A stretch of DNA of 64,000 bases from Brenneria izadpanahii. Its GTDB lineage: Bacteria; Pseudomonadota; Gammaproteobacteria; Enterobacterales; Enterobacteriaceae. The DNA lies in assembly GCF_017569925.1 (NCBI RefSeq), contig NZ_CP050854.1:5084001-5148000 (forward strand). The letters run 5' to 3'. Below are positions 10,037-17,639 of this stretch, piece by piece; position 1 is the stretch's first letter, and each line of letters begins with the position of its first letter. The position numbers were made by a program, and so were the translations under genes. The notes under the pieces were generated by a model. It ran no database searches. It was given only the letters and a program-made list of their open reading frames with translations, and was not told where the DNA came from.

Positions 10037-10519
10037 ATGCCGCAAGTCACAACGTTATCTCTTGCTTCACTGCTGATGCTGAGTTCCTTTACCACGTTTG
10101 CAGCAGGTTTTGAGAGTGTGTCTGTGAGTAACTGTCATCATAATGACTCTGCCACGAAACCATTTTCCGGTCAGCCGGGGATGTTTGACGGTGTGAAGTT
10201 AAGCGAGCAGCAGCGGCAGCAGATGCGCGATCTGATGCATCAGGGCCGTCAGGACTCCCCGGAGTTTAACGCTGAAGATGTTGAGGCCATGCATAGGCTG
10301 GTTATCGCGGGCCAATTTGATGAAGCCGCCGTCCGCGATCAGATAACCAAGATGATGCAAGTGCAGATTGAGCGTCAGGTCCAGATGACCCGCGTTCGCA
10401 ACCAGATGTATAACCTGCTGACGCCGGAACAAAAAAAGGTTTTAGAACAGAAACATCAGCAAAGAATGAAAGAGATGAGCCAGCAGGTTTCAATGTTTAA
10501 TCAGATGTCTGCGCAATAA
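10037..10519 (+). CDS. cpxP: periplasmic Cpx adaptor/inhibitor CpxP
   Basis: Periplasmic LTXXQ-family protein that damps CpxA and helps deliver misfolded proteins to DegP. The 160-residue form starts at MPQVTTLSLASLLMLSSF with a signal peptide; a GGGGAG site lies 6-7 bases upstream, and the 24 extra codons upstream of 10037 are not signal-like. Both repeat motifs are visible: VKLSEQQRQQMRDLM and YNLLTPEQKKVLEQKH. The N-terminal region after the signal (SNCHHNDSATKPF) differs from E. coli. The CpxQ-like RNA lies in its 3' UTR. Confidence 0.93.
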   Translation: MPQVTTLSLASLLMLSSFTTFAAGFESVSVSNCHHNDSATKPFSGQPGMFDGVKLSEQQRQQMRDLMHQGRQDSPEFNAEDVEAMHRLVIAGQFDEAAVRDQITKMMQVQIERQVQMTRVRNQMYNLLTPEQKKVLEQKHQQRMKEMSQQVSMFNQMSAQ

Positions 10520-10586
10520 TCAGGCATCGCCGAGCAATCCTGAGTAGTGTGTAGTTCGAGTAATAACCTGTAGTAGATATACCCTG

Positions 10587-10646
10587 TTTTCCTTGCCATA
10601 GACACCATCCCTGTCTTTTGCCCTCCATGACGGAGGGCTTTTTTTT
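10587..10646 (+). ncRNA. cpxQ: CpxQ-like small RNA from the cpxP 3' UTR
   Basis: About 68 bases after the cpxP stop is the stretch TTTTCCTTGCCATAGACACC, continuing CATCCCTGTCTT, then a strong terminator hairpin. As I recall E. coli CpxQ, the 5' seed half is nearly identical while the terminator stem differs, which is the pattern expected of a conserved Hfq sRNA. In E. coli CpxQ is cut from cpxP mRNA by RNase E and represses envelope mRNAs. The 5' end here is set by analogy. Confidence 0.8.
10620..10646 (+). terminator. Rho-independent terminator of cpxP/CpxQ
   Basis: A 7-bp perfect stem GCCCTCC/GGAGGGC with a 5-base loop, followed by eight T residues. It would serve both cpxP mRNA and the CpxQ 3' end, including the U-tail needed for Hfq binding. 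Confidence 0.9.
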
Positions 10647-10689
10647 GGCGGTTTTCCGGGTAAACCGTTTTAAAATAACCACCTATTAA

Positions 10690-10779
10690 GCGATTACAAG
10701 CAATTGCACGCGGTTGGAAACAGGTGATAACAATCCGGAAAAAATAGCTGATGCATTGTATGAGATATTAAAAAAATGA
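10690..10779 (+). pseudogene. possible 3' remnant of an upstream coupled gene
   Basis: This open frame has no good start but ends in a protein-like sequence (ETGDNNPEKIADALYEILKK, then TGA). The TGA overlaps the ATG of the next small membrane ORF as ATGA. The tail resembles the C-terminus of a small XRE-type regulator, so it may be what is left of a two-gene cassette. Only about 29 codons, so the assignment is tentative. Confidence 0.3.
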
Positions 10780-10952
10780 AGCGGTTTATTCTATGGTTAT
10801 TGCAGTCTTTCTTTTACCTCGTCCCTATTATAATTAGTGTGATTGGGGCATATGTTATCGTTCGTTTCGTTCCGTTCTATCCGGGGCTCTTCGTTGTGCT
10901 CTGGATTATTATCGTGGCTTATGTATACATACGATATAGCAAATGGGTTTAA
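10776..10952 (+). CDS. small two-helix membrane protein, unknown
   Basis: Encodes 58 residues, MKRFILWLLQSFFYLVPIII at the start and YVYIRYSKWV at the end. Two hydrophobic stretches (about 4-29 and 36-52) with positive ends suggest a small inner-membrane protein. There is no clear ribosome site; its ATG overlaps the TGA of the preceding open frame, which suggests translational coupling to a gene now mostly lost. Base composition is more AT-rich than the neighbours. Function not recognised. Confidence 0.4.
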   Translation: MKRFILWLLQSFFYLVPIIISVIGAYVIVRFVPFYPGLFVVLWIIIVAYVYIRYSKWV

Positions 10953-11222
10953 CTCTTTCGACGAATGAATACTCACCCTATCAAGGTTTCAGATAAGCCC
11001 GAATATATAACGATCCTGATTAGGATTTATGTCGTTTGTCTGAACAGGGAAACATTTACGCCAGCGTAGCATCGATTTTCGCAGTCTAACGGACAGTACC
11101 GATACATCGACGGCAATGGAGCGCTAGCCGAAATGAAGCGAGAGCCGCAATAACGTTTAATGTCGCCGTTTCAACGCGTTCTTTTCTAACGTGGCCGCAC
11201 GCGCGGCCACCACCCCTTTGAA
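10953..11222. other. intergenic, no feature seen
   Basis: About 270 bp between the small membrane ORF and the stop of the flavoprotein gene. I see no convincing ORF, terminator or RNA gene here. Confidence 0.5.
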
Positions 11223-12752
11223 TCAGGCGCTCAGCGCGGCGTTTTTCCCGGCGATGCGGCCAAAGACGATGCAGTCGGTCATGGCGACGCTGCCAAGCCT
11301 GACCGCGCCGTGTACGCCGCCGACCGTTTCTCCGGCGGCATACAAGTGAGGTATCGGCTTCAGATCAAAACCGATAACCTGCGCCTCTTTGTTGATCGCC
11401 AAACCGCCCATCGTGTGGTGTACCCTCGGCCACAGACGCGCCGCGTAAAACGGCGGCGTGACGTTTGGCGCCGCATCTTCGAAAATCATACAGTCAAGGT
11501 CGGGATCGCTGTGCTGACTGACGAATCCGTTCCAGCGATTAACCTGCTCGACAAACGCCGCTACCGGCATATCGTACGCTTTCGCCACGTCTTCCAGCGT
11601 ATCATAAGCCTTTAACGATCCGTTCTTTAACGCCCCTTCCAACTGGCCGGGGTCAACCATATTGGCGGTGTTGGTCTTATCCGCCACGATAACGGCCGGA
11701 TGGCCCAGCTGAATAATCGCATCGGCCCGCTCCTTACGGTTCCCCGTTTCTTTAAAAAAGCGCTTCCCGTTAGCGGGATCAACCATCAGGCCATAACCGA
11801 CGACACGCTCAACGAACTGAGGCACATAGCCGAATCCCTGCTCGTCCGGGCTGGTCCAGGGCCCCAGTTGGATCCAGTCCATTTGAGTATCCAGCGCGCC
11901 AATCATGCAGGCAGCCATAATCACCTCGCCGGTTGCCCCCGGATGATTGGTGGATGTGAACTGCTCAGTCAGTCTGGGATCGTACATCTGCCGCAACGCC
12001 ACGCCCTGCGAGAAACCGCCGGATGCCAGCACCACGCCCTTTGTGGCCCGAATATAGGCGATATTGCCGGACTCTTCGTCCGGGAAGCGGTATCCGCGTC
12101 TGACCTCGGCGCCAATCACGCCGCCATCCCGATCGACAATCAAGCGCAGCAGTTTGGTTCTTTGCTCGATAACCGCGCCCAGCTCTTTGGCTTTCTGCTG
12201 CTGTTTCACGATCAGACCGGAACCTGAACGTTGCGCCAGCTGATGCGCGCGCTTCACCGAATGACCGCCGTGATAGTTGACGACGTTAAATTCCGCGCCA
12301 ATACTCTGCGCCCACTCAAGGGCTTCCACCGAATGTTCGGCCACCGTTCTGGCAAGTTCCGGATAATTGAGCCAGTTACCGGCTTTCATCATGTCCTGAT
12401 ACATCAGTTCCGGCGAATCCTGGATCCCCAGCTCTTTTTGCATTTTGGAGCCCGCGGCGGAAAGATCTCCGCCGTTAAGCACGGAGTTCCCGCCCAACAG
12501 AGGCATTTTGTCAATCACCAGCACGCTAGCCTTGGCGTTACGTGCCTCAATGGCGGCCGCCAGTCCGGCAAACCCGGTACCGATAACCAGAACATCGACG
12601 GTCGTATCCCACTTCTCCGGCGCCGGAGCGGGAACAGGCACTGCCTGCGCCGTCCGAGACAGCGCCATTCCCCCTAACGCGCCAATAACGATGCCGGTCG
12701 ATTTCAGAAAATGACGGCGACTTTTAGGATCACGTGTTGGCTTATTACTCAT
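11223..12752 (-). CDS. Tat-exported FAD-dependent reductase, flavocytochrome c / fumarate-reductase-like family
   Basis: Predicted periplasmic flavoprotein of 509 residues. It opens with a Tat signal (SRRHFLKSTGIVIGALGG, ending near TAQA). The Rossmann FAD motif VLVIGTGFAGLAAAIEA is at about residues 54-70 and continues to VLVIDKMPLLGGNS. The C-terminal motif HTMGGLAINK and AAGETVGGVHGAVRLG are typical of the fumarate/urocanate/shikimate-type flavocytochrome c reductases. No CXXCH heme motif is present, so electrons must come from a separate carrier not found nearby. The electron acceptor (an unsaturated acid) is unknown. Single gene. Confidence 0.75.
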   Translation of the reverse strand: MSNKPTRDPKSRRHFLKSTGIVIGALGGMALSRTAQAVPVPAPAPEKWDTTVDVLVIGTGFAGLAAAIEARNAKASVLVIDKMPLLGGNSVLNGGDLSAAGSKMQKELGIQDSPELMYQDMMKAGNWLNYPELARTVAEHSVEALEWAQSIGAEFNVVNYHGGHSVKRAHQLAQRSGSGLIVKQQQKAKELGAVIEQRTKLLRLIVDRDGGVIGAEVRRGYRFPDEESGNIAYIRATKGVVLASGGFSQGVALRQMYDPRLTEQFTSTNHPGATGEVIMAACMIGALDTQMDWIQLGPWTSPDEQGFGYVPQFVERVVGYGLMVDPANGKRFFKETGNRKERADAIIQLGHPAVIVADKTNTANMVDPGQLEGALKNGSLKAYDTLEDVAKAYDMPVAAFVEQVNRWNGFVSQHSDPDLDCMIFEDAAPNVTPPFYAARLWPRVHHTMGGLAINKEAQVIGFDLKPIPHLYAAGETVGGVHGAVRLGSVAMTDCIVFGRIAGKNAALSA

Positions 12753-12999
12753 TGGATTATCTCCATGTCCAGAAACCGTAAATCACAATAGAAAGCGGAA
12801 GATATTTGGAATAGTGCAAAATATGAGGCAGGTGATGAATACAAGACTAAGCACCTGTTTACATTTCAACACAAAGCATGGGGGTTAAACGTGAGTCCAC
12901 TCGCACTGTCGTTATTGACCGTAACAGACGGCGTTCACAGGGCTAGGAAGCCCCATGGAACGCAAGAAGAGGGGGAATAACGAATAATATTAGGAGCCT

Positions 13000-14193
13000 T
13001 CACCGAGCATTACGGCGACTCAGACGCCACGTCAGCAACAGGCCGCAGATTCCCAGCATAGCGGCCGCCAGATATATCGAAGCGATACCGGTATAGCCCA
13101 TCAGCACGCCGGCGGCCGGGCCCACAATCCCTAAAGAGAGATCGAGGAAAATGGTATAGGTGGCCAATGCGCTTCCTTGATTCTGCGGCGATACCACTTT
13201 AACGGCCACCACGCCCAACGCCGGAAAGACCAGTGAGAATCCGGCGCCCGCCAGCAGCGCGCCCAATTCGGCCATAAGCGGCTGCGTCGCGCCCCACACC
13301 AGCAGCAAGCCGGTAATTTCCACCACAAAACAGGCCAGCGCCACGCGTAAACCGCCAAAGCGGTTAATACTATTCGGAAACAGCAGACGCGCGCCCACAA
13401 AAGCGCAGCTAAAAATCGTCAGCGTCAGCGCCGCGCCCTGCCAGTTTCTATCGGCATAGAACAGCGTGATAAAAGTCGCGATCACCCCGAAACCTGCCGA
13501 CGCGAGAGCGAGGATCATGCCATAGACCCAGACTTTGCCCAGCACTTCCTTAAACGGGATTTTCCTGCCCGGCGTCACCTTCACCGCCGGTCGCCGCAGG
13601 GCAAAAACGATGGCGATGGCCGCCACCAGGATAATGAAGGTCGACAGCAGCCTCAGGCCGCCAAGATGGCTTAACCACACGCCCAGCGGCGCGCCAATCG
13701 CCATCGCGCCGTAAGTGGCGATGCCATTCCACGAAATGACCCGCCCGATGTGGCGCGACCCGACGATACCCGCGCCCCATAAGGTTGCGCCGGTGCCGGC
13801 AAAGCTCTGCCCGGCGCCGAGGATCAGGCGTCCGGCGCACAGCAGCAGCAATGCAAGGGCGGGAGAAGCATCATTCCAGGCCGCCAGAAGATAAAACACG
13901 CCGCTCAGCAATGTGCCCGTCAGACCCAATAACACCACGTTTTTGGGGCCTTTCTCATCGGCATACCGCCCGGCATGGGGCCGGCTCAGCAGAGTGGAAA
14001 AATATTGCAGGCTAATCACCAATCCCGCCCAGAACGCGCTGTAGCCCATGTGATCGTGAACATAACCGGGTAATACCGCGATCGGCAAACCGATGGTCAG
14101 ATAGCTGGCGAAGTTGAAAATAACGACAGACACGATACGCAAATTCAAACGTAATGCGCCGACAGCGGATTCAGGTGGAGATGAAACAGACAT
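13000..14193 (-). CDS. yhhS: MFS transporter YhhS
   Basis: Twelve-helix major facilitator of 397 residues; E. coli YhhS has 405. From memory the match is close across its length, for example LRIVSVVIFNFASYLTIGLP at the start, GRLILGAGQSFAGTGATLWG in TM5, and FSLVFPALGVVAVKVV late in the protein. Cytoplasmic loop 2-3 has SRPHAGRYADEKGPK, the MFS motif A variant. The family exports varied small molecules (YhhS has been linked to arabinose and glyphosate tolerance); the natural substrate is unknown. It follows the flavoprotein gene's promoter side at 247 bp and is probably transcribed alone. Confidence 0.85.
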   Translation of the reverse strand: MSVSSPPESAVGALRLNLRIVSVVIFNFASYLTIGLPIAVLPGYVHDHMGYSAFWAGLVISLQYFSTLLSRPHAGRYADEKGPKNVVLLGLTGTLLSGVFYLLAAWNDASPALALLLLCAGRLILGAGQSFAGTGATLWGAGIVGSRHIGRVISWNGIATYGAMAIGAPLGVWLSHLGGLRLLSTFIILVAAIAIVFALRRPAVKVTPGRKIPFKEVLGKVWVYGMILALASAGFGVIATFITLFYADRNWQGAALTLTIFSCAFVGARLLFPNSINRFGGLRVALACFVVEITGLLLVWGATQPLMAELGALLAGAGFSLVFPALGVVAVKVVSPQNQGSALATYTIFLDLSLGIVGPAAGVLMGYTGIASIYLAAAMLGICGLLLTWRLSRRNAR

Positions 14194-14679
14194 GAGGCCT
14201 TTTTACTCACTAAACATTATTGCTACGGCAACAACATTAACTACAGCTCGAATTGAAGCTTCTGAGTATAAACAAGCTATTCCCGCCTTTCACGCTCAAA
14301 TAATGCTAAAAAGTAACGGGGATTATTATTAGTTTGTACATTCAAAAGGATGCGAATTGGTAAGTTGATATATACCCAATGGATTTCGAGCTGCATCAAG
14401 GCGGCGGTAGCAAAAACTGTTCATTAAAACTGAGCAGGTCATTGAGTAATGGCATAGAAAAACGGCGCCCTCATTTTAAGCAAAAAAGACGCCATAGCGC
14501 CGCCCGACAATCCAACGTGGCGGTTTGGTTCTCAGCTAAATAGCCGCGCCCACGCTATTAACCTGCGCAGGCAAAATAAGGCGAATTGGCGATAAACCAC
14601 AGAAATCGTAACGTTCTTATCTTGTTGGTTATAATTAAGCTAGCCGCGCAACACAAAATCCAAGCACAGGAGAAGTTCA
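14194..14679. other. intergenic region with one copy of the TATACCCAATGGATTT repeat
   Basis: Divergent promoter region of yhhS and yhjD, 486 bp. It holds the repeat at 14369-14410 and a TATAAT hexamer at 14630-14635, about 45 bp before yhjD, whose -35 match is weak. Nothing coding is evident. Confidence 0.5.
14369..14410 (+). repeat. TATACCCAATGGATTT-type intergenic repeat, copy 1
   Basis: Reads TATACCCAATGGATTTCGAG and continues CTGCATCAAGGCGGCGG. The same head recurs at 19588-19630 and in altered form at 19670-19700. Similar sequences are scattered between genes in Serratia, Pectobacterium and relatives. Confidence 0.7.
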
Positions 14680-15696
14680 ATGCCAGTACCGGCAGACAAA
14701 GCCCATCACTCTCAGCCGGCCCCTACGGAAAAAAAAGAGGGCAAATCATCACAACAATCACGAACCCTTTTAACCCGCAGCAAAAGGTGGGCGGAACGCA
14801 TTCAGGCCATTCCGAGCGTGGCGCATATGATCCGCGCAGGAGAGCGTTTTAATGACCGGATGGGGAACCAGTTTGGCGCGGCGATCACCTATTTTTCCTT
14901 TCTGTCCCTGATTCCCATTTTAATGGTCTCCTTTGCCGCCGTCGGTTTTGTACTGGCTTCAAATCCAGATCTTCTAACGGAATTGATTAACCGCATCGTC
15001 AACAGCATCAGCGACCCCAACCTGGCGAATACGCTGAAAAATACGGTGAATACCGCGATCCAGCAGCGCACCACGGTTGGGATCACGGGGTTGCTCATCG
15101 CGCTTTATTCCGGCGTCAGCTGGATGGGGAATTTACGTGAGGCGATCCGTGCGCAATCGCGCGATGTCTGGGAACGCAACCCGCAAGATGAAGAGAAAAT
15201 CTACTTTAAGTACACCCGTGATTTTTTATCTCTGACCGGGCTGGTGGTCGCGTTGATTATTACGCTGTTCCTGACCTCAGTTGCAGGCACCGCGCAGAAT
15301 ATGATCGTCAGCGCATTAGGGTTGCAGGACATTGAGTGGCTGCGTCCGGCGTTGACCCTGATCGCGTTGTCGATTTCGATTTTAGCCAACTACTTATTAT
15401 TTCTATGGATCTTTTTCGTATTGCCCCGGCATAAGCCTAAACGTAAGGCGCTATTCCGGGGAACGCTGCTTGCCGCAATTGGTTTTGAAGCGATTAAGTT
15501 CGCCATGACAGTCTCACTGCCCAAACTGGCGAGCTCCCCGTCTGGCGCCGCCTTCGGTTCCGTTATCGGATTGATGGCGTTTTTCTACTTTTTCGCCCGC
15601 CTGACGCTCTTTTGCGCCGCCTGGATCGCCACGGCGAATTATAAAGGCGATACCTCGACAGATCGCAACGAACGGCAAGACGACGTGCGGCAGTAA
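14680..15696 (+). CDS. yhjD: inner membrane protein YhjD (YihY/BrkB family)
   Basis: YihY/virulence-factor-BrkB family membrane protein of 338 residues; E. coli YhjD has 337. A polar Lys/Gln-rich N-terminal tail of about 60 residues precedes six predicted membrane segments, the first including AITYFSFLSLIPILMVSFAA, the family signature. The order yhjD...kdgK, yhjJ matches the E. coli neighbourhood and separates it from yihY. An AGGAG site lies 7 bases before the start. In E. coli YhjD has been linked to lipid IVA export in suppressor strains; the native role is uncertain. Confidence 0.85.
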   Translation: MPVPADKAHHSQPAPTEKKEGKSSQQSRTLLTRSKRWAERIQAIPSVAHMIRAGERFNDRMGNQFGAAITYFSFLSLIPILMVSFAAVGFVLASNPDLLTELINRIVNSISDPNLANTLKNTVNTAIQQRTTVGITGLLIALYSGVSWMGNLREAIRAQSRDVWERNPQDEEKIYFKYTRDFLSLTGLVVALIITLFLTSVAGTAQNMIVSALGLQDIEWLRPALTLIALSISILANYLLFLWIFFVLPRHKPKRKALFRGTLLAAIGFEAIKFAMTVSLPKLASSPSGAAFGSVIGLMAFFYFFARLTLFCAAWIATANYKGDTSTDRNERQDDVRQ

Positions 15697-15815
15697 AGCG
15701 CCGCCCTTAACTCATTCAAGCGGCGGGCAGCAAACAGGCCTGCCATTTGAAAGATGAAGAGGATGTAAAAACATAGTCTCAACAGATGTCATCACAACCA
15801 TAAACTGGAGCCTCT

Positions 15816-16013
15816 ATGCCGTACGTTAATATTAAAATCACCCGCGAAGGCGCAACCGCCGAGCAAAAGAAAACCCTAATCTCCGGCGTCACCCGGCTTC
15901 TTGCCGATACGCTGGGGAAAAACCCCGCCACCACCGTCGTGGTAATCGACGAAGTAGACACCGACAACTGGGGGATCGGCGGGGAAAGCGTCACCCATCT
16001 GCGCCAAAAATAG
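15816..16013 (+). CDS. 4-oxalocrotonate tautomerase family protein
   Basis: A 65-residue enzyme of the tautomerase superfamily, MPYVNIKITREGATAEQKK. After removal of Met the N-terminal Pro acts as general base, and the Arg at position 11 (numbering Met as 1) is in the expected place. Length and the motif VVVIDEVDTDNWGIGG fit the hexameric 4-OT/YwhB-like group. It is a lone gene between yhjD and kdgK with no aromatic meta-cleavage pathway nearby, so the substrate is unclear. Confidence 0.85.
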   Translation: MPYVNIKITREGATAEQKKTLISGVTRLLADTLGKNPATTVVVIDEVDTDNWGIGGESVTHLRQK

Positions 16014-16041
16014 CTGTCCCGCCCAGTTCATCGCCGGCAAA

Positions 16042-16073
16042 ATGGATCGGAGCATCGTTGTTTTCCGATCCAT
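16042..16073. terminator. hairpin between the tautomerase gene and kdgK
   Basis: Perfect 10-bp inverted repeat ATGGATCGGA/TCCGATCCAT with a 12-base loop. No T tract follows on the plus strand (it is A-rich), so it may be a weak terminator or an mRNA end structure. Confidence 0.4.
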
Positions 16074-16083
16074 ATCATAAAAA

Positions 16084-16102
16084 AATAAAACATCATTTCA
16101 AC
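16084..16102 (+). promoter_or_regulatory. KdgR operator upstream of kdgK
   Basis: AATAAAACATCATTTCAAC matches 17 of 19 positions of the KdgR consensus AATRAAAYRNYRTTTYATT known from Dickeya. It lies 88 bp before the kdgK start, and KdgR control of kdgK is established in soft-rot bacteria. A TTGACT hexamer follows at 16107, without a well-spaced -10. Confidence 0.8.
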
Positions 16103-16189
16103 ACTATTGACTCGGCGTCCCGTTATGTTGAGACTGGCAGTAATTTCTGCGTTTTACTGATTCCTTATTTTTCAAACAGGCCAGCGTTG

Positions 16190-17122
16190 ATGACAACTAA
16201 CAACATTGCCGTAATCGGCGAATGCATGATCGAACTGTCGCAAAAAGGCACGGATCTTAGCCGTGGATTTGGCGGCGATACCCTGAATACCGCCGTGTAT
16301 ATTGCCCGTCAGGTTCAGCCCGATGCATTGGCGGTTCATTACGTTACCGCACTCGGCACCGATAGCTTTAGCGAAGAGATGATTGCCGCATGGCGACAGG
16401 AAGGGGTGCAAACCGATCTGATCCAACGTCTGGATGATAAGCTGCCCGGTTTGTATTTTATCGAAACCGACGCCAGCGGCGAGCGCACGTTCTACTACTG
16501 GCGCAATGATGCCGCCGCCCGCTATTGGCTTGACAGCGCCGAGGCGGAAAAAATTTGCCAAGATTTGGCACGCTTTGATTATCTCTATCTGAGCGGCATC
16601 AGCCTGGCGATTCTGAATGCCGAAAGCCGTCAACGTCTTTTAACTTTATTACGAACCTGCCGCGCCAATGGCGGTAAAGTTATTTTTGACAACAACTATC
16701 GTCCGCGCCTGTGGCAAAGCAAAGAAGAGACGCAAAAGGCCTATACCGACATGCTCTCCTGCACGGATATCGCATTCCTGACGTTGGATGATGAGGATAT
16801 GCTGTGGGGAGCCAAACCCGTCGCCGAAGTGCTGGAACGCACCCACGGTTTGGGCGTAACGGAGATTGTGATTAAACGCGGCGCAGACTCCTGTCTTATT
16901 TCGCAACAGGGGCAAGAATTGATCGATGTACCCGCCGTGAAGCTGCCAAAAGAGAAAGTGGTGGACACCACCGCGGCGGGCGACTCCTTCAGCGCCGGTT
17001 ATCTGGCCGTCCGTCTGAACGGCGGCAGCGCGGCGGCGGCGGCGCAGCGCGGCCATCTGACCGCCGGCACGGTTATTCAGTATCGCGGAGCCATCATCCC
17101 GCAGGAAGCGATGCCGGCTTAA
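16190..17122 (+). CDS. kdgK: 2-dehydro-3-deoxygluconokinase KdgK
   Basis: Cytoplasmic PfkB-family sugar kinase phosphorylating 2-keto-3-deoxygluconate, the common product of pectin and glucuronate breakdown, to KDPG. The 310 residues match E. coli KdgK (309). The N-terminal PfkB signature GFGGDTLNTAVYIAR and the C-terminal ATP/anion-hole motif DTTAAGDSFSAGYLA with catalytic Asp are intact. The start at 16190 is chosen by family length; the frame is open 44 codons further upstream, but that extension covers the KdgR operator and is not KdgK-like. Confidence 0.95.
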   Translation: MTTNNIAVIGECMIELSQKGTDLSRGFGGDTLNTAVYIARQVQPDALAVHYVTALGTDSFSEEMIAAWRQEGVQTDLIQRLDDKLPGLYFIETDASGERTFYYWRNDAAARYWLDSAEAEKICQDLARFDYLYLSGISLAILNAESRQRLLTLLRTCRANGGKVIFDNNYRPRLWQSKEETQKAYTDMLSCTDIAFLTLDDEDMLWGAKPVAEVLERTHGLGVTEIVIKRGADSCLISQQGQELIDVPAVKLPKEKVVDTTAAGDSFSAGYLAVRLNGGSAAAAAQRGHLTAGTVIQYRGAIIPQEAMPA

Positions 17123-17146
17123 CGGCGATTGATCTCCCGCCGTTAT

Positions 17147-17170
17147 AACAGGCCGTCCAAACGGCCTGTT
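17147..17170 (+). terminator. hairpin after kdgK
   Basis: Perfect 10-bp stem AACAGGCCGT/ACGGCCTGTT with loop CCAA, 24 bp after the kdgK stop. It has no T run, so termination would be weak. Confidence 0.5.
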
Positions 17171-17639
17171 CGTCATCGATGGATATATACAGGCCAGGAA
17201 ATAAACCTCAAATAAATTATCAAGCCTGTTGCCAACCGTATTAATTATTATTCTATTAAATTATTCGTTAAGTCATTTCATTCAACAAATACATTATATA
17301 TAAAATAAATGATTACAGGCTAGTCGATTATTTTAATAATGGTTAATAGATTAGCTTTATATTATTTAGTTAAATTCCGGCGCGCCAAAGTTGAATATAT
17401 CCAGCGGATAGACATAATACGTGCGACATGGATGTCAATTCCGCCTCGCAATGGATTATTGCCGTTATGGTGAAAGACGCGCCCAACGTTTTTACGCAGC
17501 AAGAGAAATACGGTGACGCAGTTTGCAGGAATATCTCACGCCGCCGTCTTCGCGACAGCAGGCGGGACTACGGCCCGGCGAGTAAAGGGAGCGTCGAAAC
17601 CGCCGACATGGCGACGGCGGTAAGGCTCGCGATTACGAA
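17171..17639. other. intergenic region with an AT-rich island
   Basis: Between kdgK and the yhjJ stop. Bases about 17195-17385 are very AT-rich compared with flanks and contain many TTAA/ATTATT steps. An open frame from 17428 runs into yhjJ antisense sequence and does not look like a protein. No RNA gene seen. Confidence 0.5.

Noticed and set aside
14680..15696. Assignment as yihY
   Set aside because: Length, N-terminal tail and neighbours fit yhjD; YihY is shorter with a different start.
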